The notes under the pieces: generated by a model | The model's database searches: none | Told to the model about the DNA's origin: nothing | Seen by the model: the letters and a program-made list of their open reading frames with translations, nothing else | NCBI RefSeq assembly: GCF_001975665.1 | Contig: NZ_CP019419.1 | Coordinates: 806,001 to 870,000 of the forward strand | Direction of reading: 5' to 3' | DNA length: 64,000 bases | From: Polaribacter reichenbachii | GTDB taxonomy: Bacteria > Bacteroidota > Bacteroidia > Flavobacteriales > Flavobacteriaceae | Part shown: piece by piece, positions 44,182-53,435 of the stretch | How the letters are laid out: the number at the start of each line of letters is the position of its first letter | Numbering within the stretch: position 1 is the stretch's first letter | Position numbers and translations under genes: made by a program

Positions 44182-44709
44182 TTAGTGCTTATCTACTACA
44201 TTAATTTCTACAGCTCCTGTTTTTTCTAATAATGCTGTTAATTCTTCAACATTATTATGTACAGGGATTTCCATTAAAAAATGATCGTCTGTAGTTCTTG
44301 GATCTGGGTTTTCTGCTTTCTTAAAAGGCCATATTCTACTTCTCATATAAAAAGTAATTACCATTAAGTGAGCTGCAAAAAACACCGTTAATTCGAACAT
44401 AATTGGCACAAAAGCAGGCATATTTTCTGCCCAAGAAAAACTTGGTTTACCACCAATATCTTGTGGCCAATCTTGAATCATCATATAGTTTGTCATCCAA
44501 ATTGCCACAGACAAACCAGTAATTCCATAAAAGAATGCAGTAATGGCTAATTTAGTTGGTGCTAAACCCATTGCTTTGTCTAAACCGTGCACAGGAAATG
44601 GACAAAATACTTCTTCTATGTGATGACCATCTGCTTTAACAGACTTAACTGCATCTAATACAATTTCGTCATCATTATAAAATGCGTGAATAACTTTTGA
44701 TGATTCCAT
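44182..44709 (-). CDS. actD: Alternative complex III subunit ActD (DUF3341)
   Basis: A 175-residue membrane protein of the DUF3341 family. It starts with a soluble alpha/beta portion (VIHAFYNDDEIVLDAVKSVKADGH, HIEEVFCPFPVHGLD), followed by two membrane segments (ITAFFYGITGLSVAIW and FELTVFFAAHLMVITFYM), with PSFSWAENMPAFVPIMFE between. The C-terminus DHFLMEIPVHNNVEEL resembles the family end. Two bases separate it from actC. The role in the complex is structural; ActD holds no cofactor. Confidence 0.94.
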   Translation of the reverse strand: MESSKVIHAFYNDDEIVLDAVKSVKADGHHIEEVFCPFPVHGLDKAMGLAPTKLAITAFFYGITGLSVAIWMTNYMMIQDWPQDIGGKPSFSWAENMPAFVPIMFELTVFFAAHLMVITFYMRSRIWPFKKAENPDPRTTDDHFLMEIPVHNNVEELTALLEKTGAVEINVVDKH

Positions 44710-44711
44710 AA

Positions 44712-46166
44712 TTATTCTTTATCTTTTTTATCAGTACTACCCTCTTTTGCAGTTACAATAATAGCTGGCTTAGTTGGTATACCTTGTTCTCTTCTCTTCT
44801 TGTAAAATTCACCAGAAGATTTCAAAATTGTTTTAACCTCTGCTTGCGCGATAACTGGGAATGTTCTTGCATATAATAAGAATAATACAAAGAAAAATCC
44901 TATTGTTCCTATAAAGATACCAACATCTACAAAAGTTGGCTCAAAACGCCACCAAGTTGATGGTAAATGACCTTTACTTAATACAATTGCAATAATATCA
45001 AAACGCTCAAACCACATACCAATATTAATGAATATTGAAATGATAAAAGACCATATAAAACTTCTTCTAATTTTCTTAAACCATAATAACTGAGGCGTTA
45101 AAATGTTAAAGAATAATAATGAATAAAAAGCCCAAGCATAAGGTCCTGTTGCAGCACCTACAGATAAATAGGTATAGTTTTCATAAGGTGATCCTGTATA
45201 CCAAGCAATAAAAAATTCAGTTGCATACGCTACAGCTACAATTCCACCAGTTAAGATAATTACAATGTTCATATATTCTACGTGTAAACGTGTAATATAC
45301 TCTTCCATATTAGTAACCTTTCTCATAATCCCTAATAACGTTTGTACCATTGCAAATCCAGAAAAGATTGCTCCTGCTACGAAATAAGGTGGAAAGATTG
45401 TTGAGTGCCAACCTGGATTGATTGATGTAGCAAAATCCATAGATACAATAGTATGTACAGAAAGTACTAATGGAGTTGCTAAACCTGCAAGTACCAAAGA
45501 TACTTCTTCGAAACGTTGCCAATCTTTAGCTCTACCAGACCAACCAAAACTTAATAATGCATATATTTTCTTTTGGAAAGGTTTTACAGCTCTATCACGA
45601 ATCATTGCAAAATCTGGTAATAAACCTGTCCACCAGAAAACCAATGATACAGATAAATAAGTTGAGATTGCAAATACATCCCATAATAATGGTGAGTTAA
45701 AGTTAACCCATAATGATCCGAATTGATTTGGAATTGGTAATACCCAATATCCATTCCAAGGACGACCCATGTGAATTATTGGAAACAATCCTGCTTGAAA
45801 AACGGCAAAAATTGTCATTGCTTCTGCAGAACGGTTTATGGCCATTCTCCATTTTTGACGGAATAATAAAAGTACAGCAGAAATTAATGTTCCTGCATGA
45901 CCAATACCTACCCACCATACAAAGTTTGTGATATCCCAAGCCCAACCAATGTTCTTGCTTAATCCCCAAACTCCAATACCTGTTCCAACTGTATAAAAGA
46001 TACATCCAAATCCCCAAAGCATTGCAGCTAAAGAAATATAAAATGCGATATACCAATTCTTATTTGCTTTACCTTCTATTGGCTTAGCAATGTCTTCGGT
46101 AATATCATGGTAACTTTTATCACCTAATACTAAAGGTTCCCTTATGGGTGCTTCGTAATGAGACAT
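44712..46166 (-). CDS. actC: Alternative complex III quinol-site subunit ActC (NrfD-like)
   Basis: A 484-residue polytopic membrane protein of the NrfD/PsrC family, with about ten membrane helices. Signatures: FVWWVGIGHAGTLISAVLLLFRQKWR with the conserved His, FPIIHMGRPW, SLWVNFNSPLLWDVFAISTYLSVSLVFWW and PGWHSTIFPPYFVAGAIFSGFAMV. In alternative complex III, this subunit forms the quinol oxidation site with the ActB iron-sulfur part. It lies 21 bases after actB and 2 bases before actD, so the subunits are made together. Confidence 0.96.
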   Translation of the reverse strand: MSHYEAPIREPLVLGDKSYHDITEDIAKPIEGKANKNWYIAFYISLAAMLWGFGCIFYTVGTGIGVWGLSKNIGWAWDITNFVWWVGIGHAGTLISAVLLLFRQKWRMAINRSAEAMTIFAVFQAGLFPIIHMGRPWNGYWVLPIPNQFGSLWVNFNSPLLWDVFAISTYLSVSLVFWWTGLLPDFAMIRDRAVKPFQKKIYALLSFGWSGRAKDWQRFEEVSLVLAGLATPLVLSVHTIVSMDFATSINPGWHSTIFPPYFVAGAIFSGFAMVQTLLGIMRKVTNMEEYITRLHVEYMNIVIILTGGIVAVAYATEFFIAWYTGSPYENYTYLSVGAATGPYAWAFYSLLFFNILTPQLLWFKKIRRSFIWSFIISIFINIGMWFERFDIIAIVLSKGHLPSTWWRFEPTFVDVGIFIGTIGFFFVLFLLYARTFPVIAQAEVKTILKSSGEFYKKRREQGIPTKPAIIVTAKEGSTDKKDKE

Positions 46167-46187
46167 ATTCTATATCTTAATTTTAAA

Positions 46188-49100
46188 TTACGCTTCGTTT
46201 GTATTCTTTATTTTTACTTGATAGATTACGTTAGGTTTTGTCTGTAAGTAATCTAATACATTGTAAGCTCTTTTATCTTCTGCTAAAGCAGCTACTTGAT
46301 CTTCTTTATTGTTTACATCTCCAAAAACCATAGCTCCAGTAGTACAAGCAGATGAACAAGCCGTTTCGAACTCATCTGTATTTACTGGTCTTCCTTCTTT
46401 CTTAGCTTTTAGAATAGTTGCCTGTGTCATTTGAATACACATAGAACATTTTTCCATAACTCCTCTAGAACGAACTACTACATCTGGATTTAATACCATT
46501 TTACCATATTCATTGTTCATGTTAAAATCGAACTCGTTATTATTTGCATAATTAAACCAGTTAAATCTACGAACTCTATATGGACAGTTGTTTGCACAAT
46601 ATCTTGTACCAACACATCTGTTGTATGCCATTTGATTTTGACCTTGACGACCATGTGATGTTGCTGCAACTGGACAAACAGTCTCACAAGGAGCATGATT
46701 ACAGTGCTGACACATCATTGGTTGAAAAGTAACCTCAGGATTTTCTGCTTCAGTTTCTAAAGCTCTATAAGTATCTCCTCTACTTAATCCTAATTCTTTT
46801 GCATCTTCTCTAGTTTCTACTTCAGAAGAATAATATCTATCAATACGCAACCAGTGCATATCTCTACCAACTCTAACTTCATTCTTACCAACAACTGGTA
46901 CATTGTTTTCTGCATGACAAGCAACAACACAAGCACCACAACCAGTACAAGATGTTAAATCTATTGATAAATTAAAGTGATGCCCAACTTCTCTGTTATG
47001 CTCATCCCATAAATCAATAGTATTTGCTTCTACTTCTTGATGATCGTAAGATACCATTGATGGTTTATTCCATCCATGATGATGATCTTTAGGAGCAACA
47101 GTATTGTACTCTTTTAAAGATGCAACTTTTAAAATATCATGACGCCCAGCAATAGTTTTTTGCACCTGAGTACAAGCAAACTTATGAGTTCCAGATACTT
47201 TTTCAATCTTAACATTATATTGAATGTTATTGCCTCCATTATATAAAGGATAAGCATTAACACCAACTTGCATTTCTTCTTTTAAACCAAAAGTTTTACC
47301 ATAACCTAATGCTAAACCTACAGAACCTTTTGCCTGCCCAGGTTGAATCATTACAGGAACTGTAACTTCTACACCATTTACAGTTACTTTAGCAAAATCT
47401 CCATCTATAGCTCCATTGTCTTTTACAGGATTTTCAAACTCTAATTCTTTTGCATCTGCAATAGAAATAGTTAAGTAGTTGTCCCAAGAAGCTCTTGTAA
47501 TTGGATCAGGGAATTCTTGTAACCAAGGATTGTTTGCTTGCTTACCATCTCCTAAACCAGTTTTGGTATATAAATTTAATTCAAAACCTGTAGCCTTTTT
47601 TGCTGAGCTTGCTAATTGATTAGCAGCATCTGCAACTGAAACAGTAGTTTCAAAAGTAGATTCTTCTGCAACTAATTCAGTTGTAAAAAAACCATTATGT
47701 AAAGCAGTATTCCATGAAGAACCTCCTAAAACATTATCTGCAGCGTAAGTTTTTAAATAATCGTAATATTTTGTAGCGCTACCAGACCATTTTAATAAAG
47801 TGTCTTGAAATTGACGTGTATTAAATAAAGGCTGAATAGTTGGTTGCATTAATCCATAAGTAACAGCATTAAACTGAGTATCTCCCCAAGATTCTAAGAA
47901 ATGTGGAGCAGGTAATGCAAAATTTGAAATATCTGCTGTTGCAGTATTTTCTGTTGATAATGCAACTGATAATTCTAATTTCTTTAAGCCATCAGCAAAA
48001 GCTGATGCATTTGGTAAAGTATAAACTGGATCTACATTGTAAGAAATTAATCCTGCAACTTTACCAGATTTCATATCTGAAACTAATTGAGCTACTTCTA
48101 CATCATTTCCTTGACGGATATTTAATGTGTTTTTCGTATCAAAAATTTCACTATTTAAAGCTTCATTAATTGCAAAAGCAACTAATTGGGCATTTTTATC
48201 ATTTAATCCTGTTAAAACAACAGCTTTAGAACCCGCTTTCTTTAACTCAGCAGCCATTCTTTTTACTTCAGCATCAACTGGTGTTGATTTAGAAGAAACT
48301 GCATTACCAGTAATTGCACTATATAAGTTTAACAAAGCAAATACTTGATCAGAAGGTTTTAAAACCACTCTTTTATCTGAATTTGCTCCAGTTAAAGACA
48401 TATTACTCTCAAACTGCACATGGTAAGACATATGACCCGTTTTTGGATCTCTACCTTGCATAAATGATTTTTCAAATCCACCATGAAAATCTCCTAAGAA
48501 ATCTGCACCAAAAGAAACAATTGTTTTTGCTTTGTCTAAATGATAATTTGGCAACACACGTTTACCATACATTGCCAACATCGCATCTGCAGCACCAGAT
48601 TCTGAAACAGCATCATATACAACGTGTTTTACATTTGGATTTGCAGCAATAAATTCTGAAACAATTTTATCAGTAGAAGGACTAGCCATTGTTCCTGTTA
48701 ATAACACAACAGGCTTACCAGCTTCTTTTAAACTATTTAATTTTTGTGCAATTTCTTTATCAGCATCTGCCCATGAAATAACTTCACCAGCTTTGGTTGG
48801 CTCTTTTAATCTAAGTTTTTCATCATATAAAGATAAAACAGAAGCTTGCACTCTTGCACTTGTAGTTCCGTTTGCATCTTTATTTGGCATGATCTGAATA
48901 GGACGACCTTCTCTTGTTTTTACTAAAACATTTGCAAAATCGTAACCATCTGCAATAGAAGTAGCATACCAATCTGCAACTCCTGCAATAATATCATTTG
49001 GTCTTACAACGTAAGGTATAGACTTTCTAACAGGACCTTCACAAGCCGCTAAAGAAGCTGCTGCAGTAGTAAAGCCAACATACTTTAAGAAATCTCTACG

Positions 49101-49250
49101 AGAAGTAGAAGAATTCTCTAATGTTTCTTTATCACCTAAAAACTGATCTGTAGGAATTTCTTCTACAAACTCATTTTTACTCAGCGTTTCAACAATAGAA
49201 CTATCTTTTAGTTCCTCAACACTTTTCCAGTATTTTTTGTTTGAAGCCAT
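46188..49250 (-). CDS. actB: Alternative complex III iron-sulfur/molybdopterin-like subunit ActB
   Basis: A 1,020-residue periplasm-exposed subunit. The twin-arginine motif SRRDFLKYVGF at residues 50-60 marks export by the Tat system, preceded by an unusual cytoplasmic leader of about 50 residues that is normal for ActB. The region about 80-740 is a molybdopterin oxidoreductase-like domain that carries no cofactor in this family. The C-terminal domain has four Cys clusters of ferredoxin type: SCTGCGACVVACHAENN, MCQHCNHAPCETVCP, RCVGTRYCANNCPYR and KCSMCIQM with TACSSACTTGA. These carry electrons from quinol to the haem subunits. It lies 73 bases after actA. Confidence 0.96.
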   Translation of the reverse strand: MASNKKYWKSVEELKDSSIVETLSKNEFVEEIPTDQFLGDKETLENSSTSRRDFLKYVGFTTAAASLAACEGPVRKSIPYVVRPNDIIAGVADWYATSIADGYDFANVLVKTREGRPIQIMPNKDANGTTSARVQASVLSLYDEKLRLKEPTKAGEVISWADADKEIAQKLNSLKEAGKPVVLLTGTMASPSTDKIVSEFIAANPNVKHVVYDAVSESGAADAMLAMYGKRVLPNYHLDKAKTIVSFGADFLGDFHGGFEKSFMQGRDPKTGHMSYHVQFESNMSLTGANSDKRVVLKPSDQVFALLNLYSAITGNAVSSKSTPVDAEVKRMAAELKKAGSKAVVLTGLNDKNAQLVAFAINEALNSEIFDTKNTLNIRQGNDVEVAQLVSDMKSGKVAGLISYNVDPVYTLPNASAFADGLKKLELSVALSTENTATADISNFALPAPHFLESWGDTQFNAVTYGLMQPTIQPLFNTRQFQDTLLKWSGSATKYYDYLKTYAADNVLGGSSWNTALHNGFFTTELVAEESTFETTVSVADAANQLASSAKKATGFELNLYTKTGLGDGKQANNPWLQEFPDPITRASWDNYLTISIADAKELEFENPVKDNGAIDGDFAKVTVNGVEVTVPVMIQPGQAKGSVGLALGYGKTFGLKEEMQVGVNAYPLYNGGNNIQYNVKIEKVSGTHKFACTQVQKTIAGRHDILKVASLKEYNTVAPKDHHHGWNKPSMVSYDHQEVEANTIDLWDEHNREVGHHFNLSIDLTSCTGCGACVVACHAENNVPVVGKNEVRVGRDMHWLRIDRYYSSEVETREDAKELGLSRGDTYRALETEAENPEVTFQPMMCQHCNHAPCETVCPVAATSHGRQGQNQMAYNRCVGTRYCANNCPYRVRRFNWFNYANNNEFDFNMNNEYGKMVLNPDVVVRSRGVMEKCSMCIQMTQATILKAKKEGRPVNTDEFETACSSACTTGAMVFGDVNNKEDQVAALAEDKRAYNVLDYLQTKPNVIYQVKIKNTNEA

Positions 49251-49323
49251 TCTTTATTTATTATTTAATGATTAAAAAATTTAAAAACAATTTTTTGAAT
49301 CTTTTAATATTTGAATCTTTTAA

Positions 49324-50628
49324 TTAATAGTGACATTTACCACATTCCTTACCTCCTAATTGAGATATGGTAACTTGATCTACATTGTACTTTTTAGCTA
49401 ACTCATCATGGATTTTGGCATAATACTCATTACCTTTTAAATCCACTTTAGTTTCTTTATGACAATCAATACACCAACCCATTGTTAGCGGAGAGAATTG
49501 ACGCATTTCATCATATTCTTCTACAGGACCGTGACATTTTTGACATTCTAAACCAGCAACAGTTACGTGTTGAGAGTGATTAAAATATGCAAAATCAGGT
49601 AAATTATGTATTCTTATCCATTTTACTGGCTTCTCAACACCTGTATACTCTAAAGCATCAGCATCCCAACCAGCAGCATCATAAACTTTTGCAATTTCCT
49701 TATCAAGCTCTGCTTTACCATAAGTTACGCCATCCCAATCGACTTGAGTTCCTTCTGCAACTTCTGAGATATTTTTATGACAATTCATACAAACATTTAC
49801 AGACGGTATACCTGAATGCTTACTATGTTTTGCTGATGAATGACAATATTGACACTCAATTTTATTATCTCCTGCGTGAATTTTGTGCGAAAATGCAATT
49901 GGCTGTAAAGGCATATAACCTTCATTTACACCAACCTTAAATATTGTTCCGAAAACGAAGTAAGCTCCCATCAGCAATATAAAAATTGTAGAAAGTACTT
50001 GTAAAAAAGTATTTCTTTTTAAACCACCCCAAAGCTCGTGTAAATCTCTTTTTAAATTAGAAGTTTCTTCTGGAGAATTATTTCCTTTTAACTCATTAAC
50101 TTGTTTTAACAAACTAGCAATCATTAAAAAGGCTACAATAATTGCTCCTGCTAATAGATAAATAATCCATTTTGGAGCATCACCACCATTTGAAGCAGCA
50201 CCAGTTGCAGCAACATCACCAACAACTTTTTTTACTGGATCTCCAACAGTTGTGTAGTATATAATATCATCTATTTGCTTATCCGTTAATTGTGGAAAAG
50301 CAGACATTACAGAACCATTATACTCTTCGAAAATAGCGATAGCATCTTTATCTCCTGAAGCTCTAAATTCTGCATTGTTTTTAATCCAACTTTTTAACCA
50401 ATCGTGTTCTCTACGTAACTCAACACCTCCCAAAGCAGGTCCAATTAACTTCTTATCTAACTTATGACAAGATGCACATAAAGATTTAAAAATTTTTCTA
50501 CCCTCTTTTTGGCGTGCTTCATCTATATCTTGTGAATAAGAAGACATGCTAAATGCAAAAAACAGAATGATTGTAAAACTCTTAAGAAGTACCTTGGTTA
50601 GATTACTGTGCAATGCTACACTTTTCAT
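49324..50628 (-). CDS. actA: Alternative complex III multihaem cytochrome ActA with fused cytochrome c domain
   Basis: A 434-residue exported cytochrome. After a signal peptide (SFTIILFFAFSMSSYSQ), residues about 38-130 form a class I cytochrome c domain with CASCH at 51-55. A membrane helix (WIIYLLAGAIIVAFLMIA) and a second one (FLQVLSTIFILLMGAYFV) follow. The C-terminal half has five more haem motifs, CQYCH, CMNCH, CQKCH, CIDCH and CGKCH, the pentahaem part expected for ActA. Six haems in total. First gene of the act-cox operon; a candidate promoter lies 60-90 bases upstream. Confidence 0.93.
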   Translation of the reverse strand: MKSVALHSNLTKVLLKSFTIILFFAFSMSSYSQDIDEARQKEGRKIFKSLCASCHKLDKKLIGPALGGVELRREHDWLKSWIKNNAEFRASGDKDAIAIFEEYNGSVMSAFPQLTDKQIDDIIYYTTVGDPVKKVVGDVAATGAASNGGDAPKWIIYLLAGAIIVAFLMIASLLKQVNELKGNNSPEETSNLKRDLHELWGGLKRNTFLQVLSTIFILLMGAYFVFGTIFKVGVNEGYMPLQPIAFSHKIHAGDNKIECQYCHSSAKHSKHSGIPSVNVCMNCHKNISEVAEGTQVDWDGVTYGKAELDKEIAKVYDAAGWDADALEYTGVEKPVKWIRIHNLPDFAYFNHSQHVTVAGLECQKCHGPVEEYDEMRQFSPLTMGWCIDCHKETKVDLKGNEYYAKIHDELAKKYNVDQVTISQLGGKECGKCHY

Positions 50629-50690
50629 ATTTACAAACTATTTTTAGTATCGTGTATAAAATAGCCCAAAAACCAATTTTCAGACTGTGG

Positions 50691-50721
50691 CAAAAGTAGT
50701 ACATATTGCTAAAAATTAAAA
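50691..50721 (-). promoter_or_regulatory. Candidate promoter of the act-cox operon
   Basis: On the minus strand TTTT (near TTTG), then 19 bases, then TACTTTTG, a match to TANNTTTG. The -7 element is 63 bases before the actA start. Confidence 0.5.
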
Positions 50722-50820
50722 CTTGAAAAGAGTCTTAATATTAATTTATATCAATTCTAAATAACGAATTTCTCTAATATATTCTATTTGTAGTCGTTAT
50801 TTTTGTAGAAATTTTTTTAT

Positions 50821-51189
50821 ATGAAAAACAAAGTTTTCTTTAGCGCGCTATTTCTTCTATTTTTAATAGGCAATCATACTATTTCTGCACAGAATAAAAC
50901 CAATAGTAGTCCAGAAATACAACGTATTATTGCTAAAAAAAGATCTTTTAATAAAACTTATGGGTATGGGTATATTATTCAAATATATTATGGTAATGAA
51001 ACGAAAGCCAGAAGTTTAAGAAACAAATTTAGAATCGAATTCCCTGAAGTCTATACTAAATTAGATTATGACAAACCAGACTGGAAAGTTCTTGTAGGAA
51101 AGTATAAAACGAAATTAGAAGCAGATAAAGCTGTTATTCAGTTTTCTGAAAAATTTAATGGTCTAATTGTTATCCCTTTAGGGAAATAA
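50821..51189 (+). CDS. Small exported SPOR-domain protein
   Basis: A 122-residue protein with a signal peptide (VFFSALFLLFLIGNHTISAQ). The mature part is essentially one SPOR domain, GYIIQIYYGNETKARSLRNKF, then PDWKVLVGKYKTKLEADKAV and a final strand LIVIPLG. SPOR domains bind denuded peptidoglycan glycan strands, and many flavobacterial examples of this size are periplasmic. It is divergent from actA, with 192 bases between the starts, and converges on recJ with only 9 bases between stops. A specific division or envelope role cannot be assigned. Confidence 0.85.
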   Translation: MKNKVFFSALFLLFLIGNHTISAQNKTNSSPEIQRIIAKKRSFNKTYGYGYIIQIYYGNETKARSLRNKFRIEFPEVYTKLDYDKPDWKVLVGKYKTKLEADKAVIQFSEKFNGLIVIPLGK

Positions 51190-51198
51190 TCGGTTATT

Positions 51199-52884
51199 TT
51201 ATTTTAAATCTTTTAAAATCAACTGAATGGATTTATATCCATTCCATTCATTTTCATCTAAAGTATAAACGATATCAAAATCGTCTTCTACTAATTCCAT
51301 TTTATCACCTAAATTAAAACCTATAGCATTCATTGTTTTTTTGTTATCACCTTGAAAAACACTAAGTTTTAAATGGGTTTGATCTGCTCCTACTTTTTTA
51401 CCATAACCATTATCTCTAACACAATTGCTTCTAAAAACTGGTTTCATATTTTGTGGCCCAAAAGGTGCCATTTGCTGAATAATTCTAAAAAACTTCGGTG
51501 TTATTTCTGATAATTCTATTTCAGAATCTACTACTATTTCTGGCGTTAACAAGGTTTTGTCGATAGTTTTTGATACCACTTCTTCAAATTTATTTTTAAA
51601 ATTATTATAATTTTCTGGTAATAAAGTTAAACCTGCAGCATATTTATGACCACCAAATTGTTCGATAAACTCATCGCATTTATGCAAAGCTTCATAAACA
51701 TCAAAACCTTTTACAGATCTTGCAGAAGCAGCTAATTTATCGCCACTTTTAGTAAAAACTAAAGTTGGTCTATAGTATTTCTCTATCAATCTAGAAGCTA
51801 CAATACCAATTACACCTTTATGCCAGTTTTCTTGAAAAACAACAGAAGAAAACTTATTTTCTTCTTCATTATCAATAATTTGAATTAATGCTTCATTAGT
51901 AATTTTCTTATCTAAGTCTTTTCTATCTGCATTAAAAATTTCAATTTCTGCAGCAAAATCTACTGCTGTATCAAAATCCATTTCTGTTAATAATTCAACC
52001 GCATAATTACCGTGTTTCATTCTACCAGCCGCATTAATTCTGGGTGCGATTACAAAAACAACATCAGTAATAGTAAGTTCTTTCTTTTTAATTTGATGAA
52101 TTATAGCTTTAATTCCATTTCTAGGATTACTATTAATAACCTGTAAACCATGGTAAGCCAAAACTCTATTTTCGCCATTCATAGGTACAATATCTGCAGC
52201 AATTGCTGTTGCTACCAAATCTAAATAGGGTACAAAATCTTGAATTGTTTGATTTCTGTTTGATCCTAAAGCTTGTATCAACTTAAATCCTACTCCACAG
52301 CCACACAATTCATCAAAAGGATAATTACAATCTACTCTTTTGGCGTTTAAAACTGCAACTGCATTCGGAATTTCATCACCTGGTTTATGATGATCGCAAA
52401 TGATAAAATCGATATTTTTCTCTTTTGCATATGCTACTTTTTCAATGGCTTTTATTCCACAATCTAAGGCTATGATTAAAGAAAAATCGTTGTCTTCTGC
52501 AAAATCGATACCTAAATAAGACACACCATAACCTTCTGCATATCTATCAGGAATATAAGTAGCAATATTACTATGAATCGTTTTTAAATAGGATGAAACT
52601 AGAGAAACTGCTGTAGTACCATCTACATCATAATCACCATAAATTAAAATGTTTTCATTTTCTGAAATGGCTTTTTCAATTCTTTGAACGGCCAAATCCA
52701 TATCTTTCATCAAAAAAGGATCGTGAATATCATCTAAACTTGGTCGAAAATACTTTTTTGCACCCTCGAAAGTTTCAATATTTCTTTGACAAAGAATTGC
52801 TGCAATGGTTTTATCAACACCTAAAGCGTTTGCTAAATTATCTACTTTTTCTTTATCTGGCTTTGATTTTAACGTCCATCTCAT
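51199..52884 (-). CDS. recJ: Single-stranded-DNA-specific exonuclease RecJ
   Basis: 5'-3' exonuclease of the DHH superfamily, 561 residues as usual. The DHH motifs are ILIYGDYDVDGTTAVSLV (motif I, two Asp), DFIICDHHKPGDEIP (motif III, the DHH) and VFVIAPRINAAGRMKHG (the RecJ-specific metal and RNA/DNA contact region). The DHHA1 part is QENWHKGVIGIVASRLIEKYYRPTLVF with SARSVKGFDVYEAL and FGGHKYAAGLTL. The C-terminal OB-fold region is PFGPQNMKPVF. It lies 34 bases downstream of the OsmC-family gene on the same strand, so the two may form an operon. Confidence 0.97.
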   Translation of the reverse strand: MRWTLKSKPDKEKVDNLANALGVDKTIAAILCQRNIETFEGAKKYFRPSLDDIHDPFLMKDMDLAVQRIEKAISENENILIYGDYDVDGTTAVSLVSSYLKTIHSNIATYIPDRYAEGYGVSYLGIDFAEDNDFSLIIALDCGIKAIEKVAYAKEKNIDFIICDHHKPGDEIPNAVAVLNAKRVDCNYPFDELCGCGVGFKLIQALGSNRNQTIQDFVPYLDLVATAIAADIVPMNGENRVLAYHGLQVINSNPRNGIKAIIHQIKKKELTITDVVFVIAPRINAAGRMKHGNYAVELLTEMDFDTAVDFAAEIEIFNADRKDLDKKITNEALIQIIDNEEENKFSSVVFQENWHKGVIGIVASRLIEKYYRPTLVFTKSGDKLAASARSVKGFDVYEALHKCDEFIEQFGGHKYAAGLTLLPENYNNFKNKFEEVVSKTIDKTLLTPEIVVDSEIELSEITPKFFRIIQQMAPFGPQNMKPVFRSNCVRDNGYGKKVGADQTHLKLSVFQGDNKKTMNAIGFNLGDKMELVEDDFDIVYTLDENEWNGYKSIQLILKDLK

Positions 52885-52918
52885 AGCAATTTTATATTGA
52901 ATCTATTTCAACAACTTT

Positions 52919-53353
52919 TTAGTTATTCTCTAAATTATGTAAATGAATTTCAATTTCTACTTCTGCAAATTGACGAAACATTTCCATAACTCCACAGTAT
53001 TTTGTTACTGATAAGTTTACTGCTTTCTGTATTTTTTTTGGTTGTAATTCAGAATCAGTAAAATGATAATCTACCTTTACTTTATTGTAAAACTTAGGAT
53101 GTTCTTCTGTAAGTTCTGCTGTTACTTCAATTTTAAAATCGGCAACTTCTGCGTGCATTTTTTTTAATAAAGAAACAACATCTAAACCAGAACAACCTGC
53201 CAAAGAAGAGAGCATTAATGCTTTAGGTCTAAAACCCTCTCCTTTACCACCACTTTCTTCGCCAGCATCCATAAATAAATTGTGTCCGCTTGGGTTATCA
53301 GATTCAAACTGCATATTTTCTTTCCAAACTGTAGTTACTACATTTTTAGCCAT
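52919..53353 (-). CDS. OsmC-family protein
   Basis: A 144-residue small protein of the OsmC/Ohr fold, here of the YhfA type. Redox-active Cys54 lies in LSSLAGCSGLDVVSLLKKM and Cys120 in VTKYCGVMEMF, the two positions conserved in peroxide-reducing members. RPKALMLSSLAGC is the typical helix signature. It likely reduces organic hydroperoxides, or protects against them, but the substrate is not certain. It lies 34 bases before recJ, same strand. Confidence 0.9.
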   Translation of the reverse strand: MAKNVVTTVWKENMQFESDNPSGHNLFMDAGEESGGKGEGFRPKALMLSSLAGCSGLDVVSLLKKMHAEVADFKIEVTAELTEEHPKFYNKVKVDYHFTDSELQPKKIQKAVNLSVTKYCGVMEMFRQFAEVEIEIHLHNLENN

Positions 53354-53435
53354 ATTTTATATTTTTATTAATTTTGAAGTCTTAAATTGTGCTTTTATAC
53401 AAAAATAAGAAAACACAAATTAGATATTCGTAAAA

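Noticed and set aside
45703..46056. Minus-strand open frame of 117 codons inside actC
   Set aside because: Overlaps actC in another frame and shows no signature; a chance product of the Trp- and Tyr-rich membrane coding sequence.
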